Positions 31,871-41,014 of a DNA stretch of 64,000 nt are shown here, piece after piece. A program made the translations under genes and the position numbers. Every line of letters begins with the position of its first letter. Positions within the stretch are counted from its first letter, which is position 1. The stretch is from an uncultured Oscillospiraceae bacterium (GTDB taxonomy: Bacteria > Bacillota > Clostridia > Oscillospirales > Oscillospiraceae). The notes beneath the pieces are model-generated. The model made no database searches, had not been told where the DNA came from, and saw nothing but the letters and a program-made list of their open reading frames with translations. The DNA lies in assembly GCA_900754965.1 (NCBI GenBank), contig CAAEEO010000017.1:1-64000 (forward strand), read 5' to 3'.

Positions 31871-31887
31871 TTGCATCGCTGATCGAA

Positions 31888-32073
31888 TTACCAGGAAGCT
31901 TTCTTCACGCCAGGGATCTCGCCCTTGTAAGCCAGCTCTCTGAAACAGATACGGCAGATGCCGTAGTTGCGCAGGTAAGAATGGGGACGGCCGCAGATTT
32001 TGCAGCGGGTGTAAGCACGAGTAGAGTACTTGGGCTCTCTCTGCTGTTTCACTTTCATAGACGTTTTAGCCAT
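31888..32073 (-). CDS. rpsN: Ribosomal protein S14, zinc-binding type Z
   Basis: This is the short S14 (61 residues) with two CxxC pairs ([20 protein letters not shown]), the zinc-dependent form. Zinc-limited bacteria often carry a second, zinc-free S14 elsewhere; none is in this window. It is the last gene before the internal terminator. Confidence 0.98.
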   Translation of the reverse strand: MAKTSMKVKQQREPKYSTRAYTRCKICGRPHSYLRNYGICRICFRELAYKGEIPGVKKASW

Positions 32074-32090
32074 GTTCCACTTACCTCCTT

Positions 32091-32636
32091 TTAAGCTTTG
32101 GTGATGAACGGAGCGCCGAGCAGAGTCAGCAGTTCCTTTGCTTCCTCGTCGGTCTGAGCGGTGGTGATCATAGCAATGTTCATACCGCGCAGTTTCTCGA
32201 TCTTATCGTACTCGATCTCCGGGAAAATGATCTGCTCTTTCAGACCCAGGCTGTAGTTGCCGCGGCCGTCAAATGCATCGCCGGAGATGCCGCGGAAGTC
32301 GCGGACACGGGGCAGAGCAATGTTGAACAGACGGTCCAGGAACTCCCACATTCTGTCGCCGCGCAGGGTGACCTTCACGCCGACTTTCATGCCCTCACGC
32401 AGTTTGAAGTTTGCAACGGACTTCTTAGCCACAGTAGCAACAGCCTTCTGACCGGTGATAGCGGAGATGTCTTTAATAACAGCGTCCAGAGCCTTGGCGT
32501 TATCTTTGCAGTCGCCGCAGCCAACGGACACAACGATTTTCTCCAGTCTGGGAATCTGCATGACAGACTTGTACTGGAACTTCTGCATCAAAGCGGGAGC
32601 AATTTCTTCCTGATACTTGGTTTTCAATGTAGGCAT
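32091..32636 (-). CDS. rplE: Ribosomal protein L5
   Basis: L5 (181 residues) binds 5S rRNA and contacts P-site t[36 protein letters not shown] and [20 protein letters not shown] are diagnostic. The 32636 start is the conserved N-terminus; an upstream ATG at 32681 overlaps rplX and is rejected. Confidence 0.98.
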   Translation of the reverse strand: MPTLKTKYQEEIAPALMQKFQYKSVMQIPRLEKIVVSVGCGDCKDNAKALDAVIKDISAITGQKAVATVAKKSVANFKLREGMKVGVKVTLRGDRMWEFLDRLFNIALPRVRDFRGISGDAFDGRGNYSLGLKEQIIFPEIEYDKIEKLRGMNIAMITTAQTDEEAKELLTLLGAPFITKA

Positions 32637-32653
32637 TTCACTGTTCCCCCTTC

Positions 32654-32962
32654 TTACAGATCTGCGCCGCACTTCTTGCAAGCGCGGGATTTCTTGCCGT
32701 CAGCGCCGAACTTGTGGCCCACGCGGGTGGGTTTGCCGCACTTGGGGCAGACAACCTGCACTTTGGAGGCATAGATGGGGGTTTCCACCTTGATGATGCC
32801 GCCTTCTTCTCCCTGTCTTCTGGGAGCCTTGTGCTTGGTAGCCACGTTCACGCCTTCCACAACGACCTTCATGTTCTTCACATCGGCACGAAGGACCTTG
32901 CCGGATTTGCCCTTGTCCTTACCGGACAGGACGATAACAGTATCGCCAGTTTTGATATTCAT
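32654..32962 (-). CDS. rplX: Ribosomal protein L24
   Basis: L24 (102 residues) has an N-terminal KOW domain ([18 protein letters not shown]) that starts 50S assembly. The C-terminal half has four cysteines in two CxxC pairs (CPKC and CKKC), a zinc-ribbon form of L24. Confidence 0.98.
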   Translation of the reverse strand: MNIKTGDTVIVLSGKDKGKSGKVLRADVKNMKVVVEGVNVATKHKAPRRQGEEGGIIKVETPIYASKVQVVCPKCGKPTRVGHKFGADGKKSRACKKCGADL

Positions 32963-32975
32963 ACTTCGCGCCTCC

Positions 32976-33344
32976 TTAAATGACTTCCGGAGCCAGAGAC
33001 AGGATCTTCATGTAATCCTTATCGCGCAGCTCACGAGCAACAGGCCCAAAGATACGGGTTCCCACGGGGTTGTGGTCTTCCTTGATCAAAACGGCAGCGT
33101 TCTCATCGAAACGCACATAAGTGCCATCAGCGCGGCGAACAGCCTTGGTGGTGCGGACCACGACAGCCTTCACAACATCGCCCTTTTTCACGTTGCTGGC
33201 AGGAGCGCACTTACGCACGGAGGCAACGATCACATCGCCCACGGATGCATATTTACGCTTGGAGCCGCCCAGCACGCGGATGCACTTGATCTCTTTGGCG
33301 CCGGTATTATCAGCGACCTTCAGATAGCTTTCTTCCTGAATCAT
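32976..33344 (-). CDS. rplN: Ribosomal protein L14
   Basis: L14 (122 residues) is a beta-barrel protein at the subunit interface. [20 protein letters not shown] and [20 protein letters not shown] are characteristic. Confidence 0.98.
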   Translation of the reverse strand: MIQEESYLKVADNTGAKEIKCIRVLGGSKRKYASVGDVIVASVRKCAPASNVKKGDVVKAVVVRTTKAVRRADGTYVRFDENAAVLIKEDHNPVGTRIFGPVARELRDKDYMKILSLAPEVI

Positions 33345-33359
33345 GTTGTGCCGCCTCCC

Positions 33360-33623
33360 TTACTTAGCCTTTTCAATGATTTCGACCACGCGCCATCTCT
33401 TGTCCTTGGACAGGGGACGGGTCTCCATCACCTTTACAATATCACCAACACCGCACTCGTTGTTCTCGTCGTGTGCTTTGAGGCGGTAGGTTTTACCAAT
33501 GATCTTCTTATATTTCTTGTGTGCGACGCGGTCTTCCACGATGACAACGACGGTTTTGTCCATCTTGTCGGAGACGACCTTGCCCACACGAACCTTACGA
33601 GAGGTTTCTCTAACTTCGCTCAT
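33360..33623 (-). CDS. rpsQ: Ribosomal protein S17
   Basis: S17 (87 residues) is an OB-fold primary 16S rRNA binder. [20 protein letters not shown], the [17 protein letters not shown] core and [17 protein letters not shown] are typical. Confidence 0.98.
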   Translation of the reverse strand: MSEVRETSRKVRVGKVVSDKMDKTVVVIVEDRVAHKKYKKIIGKTYRLKAHDENNECGVGDIVKVMETRPLSKDKRWRVVEIIEKAK

Positions 33624-33636
33624 TTACCTTTCCTCC

Positions 33637-33831
33637 TCACTGCTCGAGTTCTTTTTCACGGATGACTGTCTTGACTCGGGCAATATCACGCCGGACGGCG
33701 GTGATCTTCGTGGGGTTGTCAAGATGGTTAGTGGCCAGCTGCATACGGAGCATGAACAGATCACGCTTGAGCTCAATGAGCTTCTTGTCAAGCTGATCGA
33801 CGGACATAGAACGGATTTCACTTGCCTTCAT
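33637..33831 (-). CDS. rpmC: Ribosomal protein L29
   Basis: L29 (64 residues) is a two-helix protein near the exit tunnel. It starts [20 protein letters not shown] and contains [19 protein letters not shown]. The 33831 start follows rplP by one base; longer frames read through rplP and are rejected. Confidence 0.98.
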   Translation of the reverse strand: MKASEIRSMSVDQLDKKLIELKRDLFMLRMQLATNHLDNPTKITAVRRDIARVKTVIREKELEQ

Positions 33832-33832
33832 C

Positions 33833-34261
33833 TTATTCACCACCTTCGATCTCTTCGCCCTTCTTGACGACCTTCGTCTTGCAGGGGAGCTTGTGGCTGG
33901 CCAGACGCATTGCCTCACGAGCCACTTCATCGGAAACACCGGCGATCTCGAACAGAACTCTGCCGGGCTTTACAACTGCAACCCAGTAATCAGGAGAACC
34001 TTTACCGGAACCCATACGGGTCTCAGCGGGTTTTGCAGTTACGGGCTTGTCAGGGAAAATCTTGATCCAGACCTTACCGCCACGCTTGGTGTAGCGGGTC
34101 ATAGCGATACGAGCTGCCTCGATCTGGTTGGAGGTGATCCAGCAGGGCTCAGTAGCCATCAGGCCGTAATCACCGTAAGCAACGAAGTTGCCGCGAGTAG
34201 CCTTGCCGGTCATACGACCGCGGTGCACTCTCCGGTACTTCACTCTCTTAGGCATCAACAT
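33833..34261 (-). CDS. rplP: Ribosomal protein L16
   Basis: L16 (142 residues) lies near the A and P sites of the 50S subunit. [40 protein letters not shown] and [19 protein letters not shown] are diagnostic. The ATG at 34261 overlaps the rpsC stop (TAATG) and has GGAGG 9 bases upstream. A second ATG at 34255 is the more conserved first residue. Confidence 0.98.
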   Translation of the reverse strand: MLMPKRVKYRRVHRGRMTGKATRGNFVAYGDYGLMATEPCWITSNQIEAARIAMTRYTKRGGKVWIKIFPDKPVTAKPAETRMGSGKGSPDYWVAVVKPGRVLFEIAGVSDEVAREAMRLASHKLPCKTKVVKKGEEIEGGE

Positions 34262-35106
34262 TATGCGTTACCTCCTTCTTTGGGAGCAGACTGACGGGGA
34301 GGTCTCTGACCGTCGCGGTTGTAGCCGCCGCGGTCGCCGCCCTGTCTGCGGTCACGGTTGTAGCCGCCGCGGTCACCGCCTCTGCGGTCATTGCGGCGTC
34401 CGCCTCTGCGGTCGTCACGGCGTTTCTCTTCGCCTGCTTTGCTCAGGTCCATGGTCCGGGGAGTGGTACGCAGGGTCTGGCTCAGGACTTCGCCCTTGTA
34501 GATCCAAACTTTCACACCCAGGCGGCCATAGGTGGTAGCAGCCTCAGCGAAACCGTAGTCGATATCTGCACGGAGGGTCTGCAGGGGAATGGTGCCTTCG
34601 TGGTAGCACTCGCTGCGGGCAATCTCAGCGCCGCCGATACGGCCAGCGACCATAACTTTGATACCCAGAGCGCCCATTCTCATAGCGCGGCCCATTGCAT
34701 TCTTCATTGCACGGCGGTAGGAGATACGGTTCTCCAGCTGCTTTGCAATGTTCTCAGCAACCAGCTGAGCATTGGTGTCGGGAGTGCGGACCTCGATGAT
34801 GGAGATCTTGACCTTCTTGCCGATCATCTTCTCCACAACGCCCTCCAGGCGCTGAATCTCTGCACCGCCCTTGCCGATCACGACGCCGGGTCTTGCGCAG
34901 TGGATGAAGATGCGAACGCCGTTAGAGTCACGCTCGATCTCGATTTTGGGAACGCCTGCGGAATACAGGGTCTTTTTCAGGTACTTCCGGATGTTGTAGT
35001 CTTCGACCAGCAGATCGCCGACTTTGTCTTCTCTGGCATACCATCTGGAATCCCAGTCTTTGATGACGCCCACGCGCATGCCGTGGGGATTAACTTTCTG
35101 TCCCAT
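34261..35106 (-). CDS. rpsC: Ribosomal protein S3 with a glycine/arginine-rich C-terminal tail
   Basis: S3 (281 residues) lies at the mRNA entry channel. The KH domain ([20 protein letters not shown]) and C-terminal domain ([31 protein letters not shown]) are complete by about residue 222. About 60 more residues follow, consisting of [16 protein letters not shown] and two RGGYNRD units, well beyond the 233 residues of E. coli S3. The tail resembles RGG RNA-binding motifs. Confidence 0.97.
   Translation of the reverse strand: MGQKVNPHGMRVGVIKDWDSRWYAREDKVGDLLVEDYNIRKYLKKTLYSAGVPKIEIERDSNGVRIFIHCARPGVVIGKGGAEIQRLEGVVEKMIGKKVKISIIEVRTPDTNAQLVAENIAKQLENRISYRRAMKNAMGRAMRMGALGIKVMVAGRIGGAEIARSECYHEGTIPLQTLRADIDYGFAEAATTYGRLGVKVWIYKGEVLSQTLRTTPRTMDLSKAGEEKRRDDRRGGRRNDRRGGDRGGYNRDRRQGGDRGGYNRDGQRPPRQSAPKEGGNA
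34317..34380. repeat. 25-bp direct repeat encoding the S3 RGG tail
   Basis: The segments 34317-34341 and 34356-34380 are identical except for one base and encode the two GGDRGGYNR units. The 39-bp period keeps the reading frame. Confidence 0.9.
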
Positions 35107-35121
35107 ATTCAGCCTCCTCCC

Positions 35122-35457
35122 TTATGCTTTCTCAGCCACGACAATGGTGATGTGGCTGGTGCGTTTGTTCACGCGATGGACACCTGCGCGGGAAACGAAC
35201 CGCATTCTCTTCAGAATGGGGCCGGCAGTTACATAAGCCTCTTTCACATACAGGTTATCGGGGTCCATCTCGAAGTTGTTTTCAGCGTTGGCGCAAGCGC
35301 TCTTCAGCAGCTTGGTCATCAGCTCGCAAGCAGCTTTGGGAGTGTTCTCCATCACTGCCATAGCGTATTTGGTATCTTTACCGCGGATCAGATCGCAAAC
35401 GATCTCCACTTTCCGGGGAGAGATACGCGCAAATTTCAGGATTGCTTTTGCTTCCAT
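35122..35457 (-). CDS. rplV: Ribosomal protein L22
   Basis: L22 (111 residues) extends a beta-hairpin into the exit tunnel. ARISPRKVEIVCDLIRGKD at the N-terminus and the hairpin region GPILKRMRFVSRAGVHRVNK are conserved. Confidence 0.98.
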   Translation of the reverse strand: MEAKAILKFARISPRKVEIVCDLIRGKDTKYAMAVMENTPKAACELMTKLLKSACANAENNFEMDPDNLYVKEAYVTAGPILKRMRFVSRAGVHRVNKRTSHITIVVAEKA

Positions 35458-35469
35458 GTTCTCTCCTCC

Positions 35470-35742
35470 TTACTTACCGGTCTTGCTTCCGGCATGGCCG
35501 CGGAAGGTACGGGTGGGGGCGAACTCGCCCAGCTTGTGACCGACCATATCCTCGGTGACATACACGGGAACATGACGACGACCGTCATGCACTGCAATGG
35601 TGTGTCCAACGAAGGAGGGGAAAATGGTGGAAGAACGGCTCCAGGTCTTCAGAACTTTCTTCTCGCCTGCCTGATTCATTTCATCGACTCTCTTAAGCAG
35701 CTCGGGAGCAGCGTAAGGGCCTTTTTTGATACTTCTGCTCAT
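35470..35742 (-). CDS. rpsS: Ribosomal protein S19
   Basis: S19 (90 residues) is a 30S head protein. [40 protein letters not shown] and the C-terminal [15 protein letters not shown] are diagnostic. Confidence 0.98.
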   Translation of the reverse strand: MSRSIKKGPYAAPELLKRVDEMNQAGEKKVLKTWSRSSTIFPSFVGHTIAVHDGRRHVPVYVTEDMVGHKLGEFAPTRTFRGHAGSKTGK

Positions 35743-35756
35743 TTAAGATTCCCTCC

Positions 35757-36593
35757 TCACTTCGTGTTCCGACGCTTGACAATGAACTTGTCGGTCGGAT
35801 TCTTGGTCTTGCGGGTCTTGTAACCCAGAGCGGGCTTGCCCCAGGGGGTCACAGGGCCGGGACGACCAACTGGGCTCTTGCCTTCGCCGCCGCCGTGGGG
35901 GTGATCACAGGGGTTCATGACAGAACCACGCACCGTGGGACGCACGCCCATGTGCCGTTTACGACCAGCCTTACCAATGTGGATGTTAGCGTGGTCAGCA
36001 TTGCCCACCTGGCCGATGGTGGCCATGCAGTTCAGGCGAACCTTGCGGAACTCGCCGGAGGGCAGACGAACGGTAGCCATGCCGTTCTCTTTTGCCATCA
36101 GCTGTGCTGCAACACCTGCGGAACGAACCAGCTGGCCGCCCTTGCCGGGATACAGCTCAATGTTGTGGATGACAGTACCGACAGGAATGTTCTGCAGGGG
36201 CAGAGCGTTGCCGGGTTTGATATCAGCGGTGGTGGATGCAATCACCTTGTCGCCGGAAGTCAGGCCCACAGGAGCCAGGATATATCTCTTCTCGCCGTCA
36301 GCGTACTGAATCAGAGCAATGAAAGCGGAGCGGTTGGGGTCGTACTCCAGGCGGACAACGGTGCCCTCCACATCCATCTTGTTGCGCTTGAAATCGATCA
36401 GACGGTATTTCTGACGGTTTCCGCCGCCTTTATGACGGACAGTGATGCGGCCGTAGCTGTTGCGGCCAGCGTGCTTTTTCTGAACTTCTACCAAGCTCTT
36501 CTCGGGCTTAGCGTGCTTGTCCACACCCTCGAACCCGGAAACGGACATGTGTCTTCTGCTCGGAGTAGTCGGTCTGAATGTTTTGATAGCCAT
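35757..36593 (-). CDS. rplB: Ribosomal protein L2
   Basis: L2 (278 residues) is needed for subunit association and peptidyl transfer. [20 protein letters not shown], the [24 protein letters not shown] C-terminal stretch and [20 protein letters not shown], with the conserved histidine, are present. Confidence 0.98.
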   Translation of the reverse strand: MAIKTFRPTTPSRRHMSVSGFEGVDKHAKPEKSLVEVQKKHAGRNSYGRITVRHKGGGNRQKYRLIDFKRNKMDVEGTVVRLEYDPNRSAFIALIQYADGEKRYILAPVGLTSGDKVIASTTADIKPGNALPLQNIPVGTVIHNIELYPGKGGQLVRSAGVAAQLMAKENGMATVRLPSGEFRKVRLNCMATIGQVGNADHANIHIGKAGRKRHMGVRPTVRGSVMNPCDHPHGGGEGKSPVGRPGPVTPWGKPALGYKTRKTKNPTDKFIVKRRNTK

Positions 36594-36606
36594 TTACGTT
36601 TCCTCC

Positions 36607-36906
36607 TTAAGCCATGTCCTGGAACAGCTCAATGTCCTTGGAAGAGGCGCTGAGTTTCACAACAGCCTTCTTCCAGGTCTTCTGATAGCCGGCGGGCATA
36701 GCACCCTGGCGTTTCTTCTTACCATGGACAGTAGCGGTAGTGACATTGATCACGGTCACATCGAAGATCTCTTCGATAGCCTGCTTGATCTCCACTTTGT
36801 TAGCATCGGGAGCAACCTCGAAAGCGTACTTTTTAATGTCAAGGTCTTCCATGGACTGCTCGGTGATGATAGGACGAATGATGACGTCATAAGCGGTTCT
36901 TGCCAT
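36607..36906 (-). CDS. rplW: Ribosomal protein L23
   Basis: L23 (99 residues) lies at the tunnel exit and docks trigger factor and SRP. YDVIIRPIITEQSMEDLDIK and KYAFEVAPDANKVEIKQAIE are typical. It overlaps rplD by one base. Confidence 0.98.
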   Translation of the reverse strand: MARTAYDVIIRPIITEQSMEDLDIKKYAFEVAPDANKVEIKQAIEEIFDVTVINVTTATVHGKKKRQGAMPAGYQKTWKKAVVKLSASSKDIELFQDMA

Positions 36907-37529
36907 TATGCGTACACCTCCTCGATCTTTGCGATAGCTGCCTTGTCGACAACCAGTTTCCGAGTGTTCAGAATCTCATAAGTGTTGAGAATGGTAGCAG
37001 TGGTGGTGGTCACGCCGGGAATGTTCCGGGCAGACAGCACAACCTTCTCGTCCAGGTTCTCGGTGATGACCATAGCCTTGGACTCCACGCCCACGCTGTT
37101 CAGGAAGGACTTGAATGCCTTGGTCTTGATCTCGTTGACCTGCAGGCCGTCGATGACGATGATGTCGCCGTTCATAGCCTTGTCGGACAGAGCGGACTTC
37201 AGAGCCAGTCTCTTTTCCTTCTTGTTCAGAGTGTAGCTGTAATCCCGGGGCTTGGGAGCGAACACTACGCCGCCGTGGGTGAACTGAGGAGCACGGGTGC
37301 TGCCAGCTCTTGCGCGGCCAGTGCCTTTCTGTCTCCAGGGCTTTTTGCCGCCGCCGCTGACTTCAGCGCGGGTGAGGGCGCTCTGGGTGCCCTGTCTCTG
37401 GTTAGCCAGATAGTTTTTGACAGCTGCGTGCAGCACTGCCTTGTTGGGCTCAATGCCGAAGACGGCTTCGGAGAGCTCAATGGTACCGACTTTCTCGCCG
37501 GCCATGTTAAATACGTTTGCAGTAGGCAT
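36906..37529 (-). CDS. rplD: Ribosomal protein L4
   Basis: L4 (207 residues) has a globular domain and a loop lining the exit tunnel (TRAEVSGGGKKPWRQKGTGR, then ARAGSTRAPQFTHGGVVF). In E. coli L4 is the repressor of the S10 operon; whether this holds here is unknown, but structured RNA lies both before and after rpsJ. Confidence 0.98.
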   Translation of the reverse strand: MPTANVFNMAGEKVGTIELSEAVFGIEPNKAVLHAAVKNYLANQRQGTQSALTRAEVSGGGKKPWRQKGTGRARAGSTRAPQFTHGGVVFAPKPRDYSYTLNKKEKRLALKSALSDKAMNGDIIVIDGLQVNEIKTKAFKSFLNSVGVESKAMVITENLDEKVVLSARNIPGVTTTTATILNTYEILNTRKLVVDKAAIAKIEEVYA

Positions 37530-37548
37530 TTACGATACTCTCCTTTCC

Positions 37549-38271
37549 TTACTTCGTACGGGCAGATGCCTTCTGGGGGTTTCTGCCGGAGGCCTTCTGC
37601 GGGTTCAGGCTGATTGCAGCAGCTGCGCCCTTGGCCTTGACATTCTTCACAGTGTTCTTGATATACACGATGCCGCCTTTGGGGCCGGGGATGGCGCCGC
37701 GGATGACGATCATGTTCAGTTCGGGATCAACTTTGACCACATCCAGGTTCTGGACAGTGACCTGATCCACACCCATGTGACCGGCGCCGATGTGTCCCTT
37801 GAACACGCGGGAGGGATCGGTGCTGGAGCCCATGGAGCCCAGGTGACGATGCACAGGGCCGCCGCCGTGGGTCATGGGGGTGCGCTGTGCGTTGTAACGT
37901 TTGATAACGCCGGCGTAGCCGTGGCCCTTGCTGGTGCCGGTGACGTCCACCTTGTCGCCTTCGGCGAAGGTGTCTGCCTTCAGCACATCGCCCACTTCCA
38001 GGTTGGCGATGTCTTCCAGGCGGAACTCATGCAGGTGTTTCTGGTACTTCAGGTTGTTCTTGTCGAAGTGACCCTTCGCAGGTTTGGTGAGCTTTCTCTC
38101 AGCGACTTCTTCAAAACCGAGCTGAACAGAGCTGTAGCCGTCCTTTTCCACCGTTTTCTTCTGAACGACGGTGCAGGGGCCGGCCTCGATGACGGTAACA
38201 GGGATGACCTTGCCCGCCTCGTCGAAGATCTGCGTCATGCCGACCTTCTTGCCGATGATGGCCTTTTTCAT
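37549..38271 (-). CDS. rplC: Ribosomal protein L3
   Basis: L3 (240 residues) starts [20 protein letters not shown] and contains the [20 protein letters not shown] and [20 protein letters not shown] segments near the peptidyl transferase centre. The C-terminus adds an Ala/Lys/Ser-rich tail with a repeated NPQKAS unit. A 142-base structured gap separates it from rpsJ. Confidence 0.98.
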   Translation of the reverse strand: MKKAIIGKKVGMTQIFDEAGKVIPVTVIEAGPCTVVQKKTVEKDGYSSVQLGFEEVAERKLTKPAKGHFDKNNLKYQKHLHEFRLEDIANLEVGDVLKADTFAEGDKVDVTGTSKGHGYAGVIKRYNAQRTPMTHGGGPVHRHLGSMGSSTDPSRVFKGHIGAGHMGVDQVTVQNLDVVKVDPELNMIVIRGAIPGPKGGIVYIKNTVKNVKAKGAAAAISLNPQKASGRNPQKASARTK

Positions 38272-38295
38272 GGTATTTCCTCCTTCAGGTTATTG

Positions 38296-38369
38296 GTCAG
38301 CTCGCATAGGCCGTAGCCAAGAGGCTGCTGACTTGACCCTGTCCGCAGCGTTTCCGCGGACTGTAGGGT
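38296..38369 (-). ncRNA. Two strong hairpins in the rpsJ-rplC intercistronic region
   Basis: On the minus strand the first hairpin combines ACCCT/AGGGT and GTCCGC/GCGGAC around GGAAACGCT (38336-38369). The second has GTCAGC/GCTGAC (38296-38332) with an inner AGCC/GGCT. There is no terminator T run, and rplC follows with its own GGAGG. This may be an RNA element controlling rplC onward. Confidence 0.5.
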
Positions 38370-38413
38370 GATAACAAATTGTGGGCCGCGCGGGATGCGC
38401 GATGCGTTTGCGA

Positions 38414-38725
38414 TTACAGCTTGATCTCGATCTCAACGCCTGCAGGCAGCTCCAGGCTCATCAGGGAGTTCACAGTCTCCTGATTGGGAGCGATGATGTC
38501 GATCAGACGCTTGTGAGTGCGGCGCTCAAACTGCTCGCGGCTGTCTTTGTACTTGTGAACAGCACGCAGGATGGTGATGACTTCCTTCTCGGTGGGGAGA
38601 GGAATGGGACCGGAAACCTTCGCGCCGGTGCGCTTTGCAGTTTCCACGATGGTCTCTGCAGCCTTGTCGATCAGCTGATGATCGTAAGCCTTGAGACGGA
38701 TGCGAATAGAATTCTTCTGTGCCAT
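38414..38725 (-). CDS. rpsJ: Ribosomal protein S10
   Basis: S10 (103 residues) is a 30S head protein and the NusE factor in antitermination. [40 protein letters not shown] and [15 protein letters not shown] are diagnostic. It is the first gene of the super-operon. GGAGG lies 8 bases before the start. Confidence 0.98.
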   Translation of the reverse strand: MAQKNSIRIRLKAYDHQLIDKAAETIVETAKRTGAKVSGPIPLPTEKEVITILRAVHKYKDSREQFERRTHKRLIDIIAPNQETVNSLMSLELPAGVEIEIKL

Positions 38726-39105
38726 GATGTTTTCCTCCGATTCGTACGATTTTTTCCGGCGTCATTGGCTTCACCGGACTTTTGTCGTACGGATGAGCGC
38801 TAATCCATACACTCAACCGTGCGTATCAAACCCTGCCCGAAAAACAAACCGGCTCCTGCAGCAGTCGGCACTTCTCAGCACCGACCGGACGCCTGCACAC
38901 GATCTCTCTTTGTAGAGAATCTCCTGTTCTCGCGCCATTGCCAGATTTGGCCGGTTTATTCCGCCAGGCGATATACGCATGTACGGAAAAGTCTCAGCCG
39001 CCCGATTCCCCAGCAGCAGCTGCTGCCAGCGGACATACTCCACTGAAGTTACCTCGCAAGCGAGCAATCTCCAGTTTCATCGCATAATGCGCCCTTTTCA
39101 AGCGC
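38726..39105 (-). ncRNA. Long 5' leader of the S10 operon
   Basis: About 380 untranslated bases separate the promoter from rpsJ. Inverted repeats are visible, including CTCGC/GCGAG (about 39053-39064), a near-perfect CAGCAGCAGCTGCTGCCAGC palindrome (39011-39030) and GTCGG/CCGAC (about 38864-38885). No open frame with a ribosome-binding site is convincing. The length and pairing suggest a cis-regulatory leader, but I do not recognise the class. Confidence 0.45.
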
Positions 39106-39111
39106 CATATT

Positions 39112-39140
39112 AAGATAACAAAAAACGCCCCTGTTGTCAA
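39112..39140 (-). promoter_or_regulatory. Promoter of the S10 operon
   Basis: On the minus strand TTGACA (39135-39140) and TATCTT (39112-39117) are 17 bp apart. The -35 box lies in the loop of the terminator hairpin at 39121-39150. Confidence 0.85.
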
Positions 39141-39150
39141 GGGCGTTTTT
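39118..39150 (-). terminator. Terminator of the carboxypeptidase gene, overlapping the S10 promoter
   Basis: A perfect 10-bp stem AAAAACGCCC/GGGCGTTTTT (39121-39130 with 39141-39150) has a 10-base loop and a T run on the minus strand. Confidence 0.9.
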
Positions 39151-39223
39151 CGATTTTTATCAAAAAATTTTGATTTTTTTGTGGATATCCCCCAAGTCGT
39201 CGGATCTTTCCGATTTCCGGGCA

Positions 39224-40525
39224 TCAACCACCGGAGGGCATGATGGAAAAGTGCATATAATCGAACTTCTGGGTGTTGTCATTACGGACACTGTATCCCT
39301 GTCCTCCCCAACCCCAACCGTAATCAGCAAACGCTTTGACCACGCTGCCGCCTGCACTGATGGAATAGGGACTGGGTGCCGTCAGAGAACCGGAGAACAT
39401 GGTTTGCGCCGTTCCCACGGGCCACCAACCACTGCCGCTGGTGAACTGCACCGTATTATTATTGTAGTTGGCACGGCACTCGGCGTTATACCCTGCATTG
39501 ATGTCGATGGCGCAGCCCCAGGAGTGCCGCATGGTATCCGTATTCCGGTAACTGCTGGTACTCATAATGGGGAACTGTTCCGGATCATCAAAAATCTGTT
39601 GGAAGATTGCCCGTACATCCTCCGCCACAGCGGCATTTACATTGACCACATCTGTGGAGGCGTACTTATTTCCGTTTTTGTCCACTTTCCAGACCGGGAT
39701 CGTCACAGACTGGATATAGCTGCCCGCCTCCGCCAGGGAGGAGAAGTGACTCTTATTCGGGTCACCGAACAGCACCTGGCGCAGTTCGGAACTGGCCGTA
39801 CCATACGCGTTGATCCAACCAGCCTTCTGCCACTGGGTCGCCACCGGAGTGTAGTCCGGACGCACCGTCACAGCGTTTTCCAGTTTGGTTCGGTCGTTGG
39901 CCCACAGCAGCCGGTACAGCACCGAGGCCGCCTCGCACCGTTTCAGGGTGTTTGCCCCCTGGAAGGTCTGGTCCGTGTAGCCGGACAGCACACCTTTGCC
40001 CACGGCCTGCTCCACGGCGTACTGGAAGTTGGCCGGGATGGAGCTGTAATCCTTGATGACGGAAGATACATTATTTAATAGTACCTTATCCTCAAAATTC
40101 GCCTTGTACATCACATTGGTGACCAGCACCGCCATCTCATACCGGCTGATGGGCTTATTCAGTTCCGCGTTGGAACACTGGATTCCACTGCCGGCAATGA
40201 TGCCCATATCGTTCAGGCCGTTCCAGTAAGGCTGCGCCCAGTGGATGGAGTTGTCCGTATTCTCCATCACCGCCGTTTCCGTGGCATTGAAGAGCATGGT
40301 GATGAACTCGCCTCTGGTCAAGGAGCCGTCAGGGTCAAAATGCAGGTCGTCCTTTCCGTTGATGATCTCCAATGCTGTCAGCCGATCCAACGCATTTTTG
40401 TACCAGGCATCCGCCGGCACATCCTCAAAGGACTTCGGTTCTCCGAAAAATGCACCTACGCCGGGCATGGCGCCAATCAGCAAGATCAGTGCCAGCAGAG
40501 CCGCCAATGCACGCTTTCCGCTCAT
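39224..40525 (-). CDS. SLH-domain D-Ala-D-Ala carboxypeptidase (M15/VanY family)
   Basis: This secreted protein has 433 residues. A signal peptide (residues 1-25) is followed by S-layer homology repeats (FEDVPADAWYKNALDRLTAL, DGSLTRGEFITMLFNATET, and KPISRYEMAVLV and NTLKRCEAASVLYRLLW), which bind secondary cell-wall polymers. The C-terminal M15 peptidase domain shows zinc ligands in RHSWGCAIDIN (His and Asp) and FDYMHFS (His). It should trim D-Ala from peptidoglycan stems outside the cell. It is the last gene of a probable secA-pgeF-SBP-cdd operon. Confidence 0.88.
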   Translation of the reverse strand: MSGKRALAALLALILLIGAMPGVGAFFGEPKSFEDVPADAWYKNALDRLTALEIINGKDDLHFDPDGSLTRGEFITMLFNATETAVMENTDNSIHWAQPYWNGLNDMGIIAGSGIQCSNAELNKPISRYEMAVLVTNVMYKANFEDKVLLNNVSSVIKDYSSIPANFQYAVEQAVGKGVLSGYTDQTFQGANTLKRCEAASVLYRLLWANDRTKLENAVTVRPDYTPVATQWQKAGWINAYGTASSELRQVLFGDPNKSHFSSLAEAGSYIQSVTIPVWKVDKNGNKYASTDVVNVNAAVAEDVRAIFQQIFDDPEQFPIMSTSSYRNTDTMRHSWGCAIDINAGYNAECRANYNNNTVQFTSGSGWWPVGTAQTMFSGSLTAPSPYSISAGGSVVKAFADYGWGWGGQGYSVRNDNTQKFDYMHFSIMPSGG

Positions 40526-40564
40526 GTCTTTCCTCTCATTTCTCTATGGTTTTCTATTCCCGTC

Positions 40565-40972
40565 TCAGTTCTGCTGATCGAGCACATTCTGCGGGTTAAA
40601 GGCATAGGCCAACAATTCCCGCACTTTCGCCACCATCAGCGCACCGTCCTGGCGGCCGATGATTACATCCATGTCCAGATTGAATTCCGCCATAAACTGT
40701 CGGCACTCTCCGCAGGGGGTAGCATAATCCCGGCTGTCAGGACTGGTCACCGCCAGGCGCACAAAATCCCGGTGTCCCTCACTGACCGCTTTCACCATAG
40801 CCGTGCGCTCGGCGCAGATGCTGCAGCCGTAAGCGGAGTTTTCCACATTGCAGCCGGTAAAAATCGTGCCGTCGGCGCATTCCAGTGCCGCCCCTACACG
40901 AAAATGGGAATAGGGGGAGTAAGAATTTCGAGATGCCTGCTCCGCCAGTTTCAGCAATTCTTCATTTGTCAT
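40565..40972 (-). CDS. cdd: Cytidine deaminase
   Basis: This 135-residue enzyme deaminates cytidine or deoxycytidine to uridine forms for pyrimidine salvage. The zinc site is CSICAERTA and PCGECRQ, with the catalytic Glu in CAE. SPYSHFRVGAA lines the substrate site. AAGGAG lies 9 bases before the 40972 start, so the longer frame from 40996 is less likely. Confidence 0.97.
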   Translation of the reverse strand: MTNEELLKLAEQASRNSYSPYSHFRVGAALECADGTIFTGCNVENSAYGCSICAERTAMVKAVSEGHRDFVRLAVTSPDSRDYATPCGECRQFMAEFNLDMDVIIGRQDGALMVAKVRELLAYAFNPQNVLDQQN

Positions 40973-41014
40973 TTTCAGCCACTCCTTATCATTCAAATTC
41001 TTTCCGCCAGTGTA

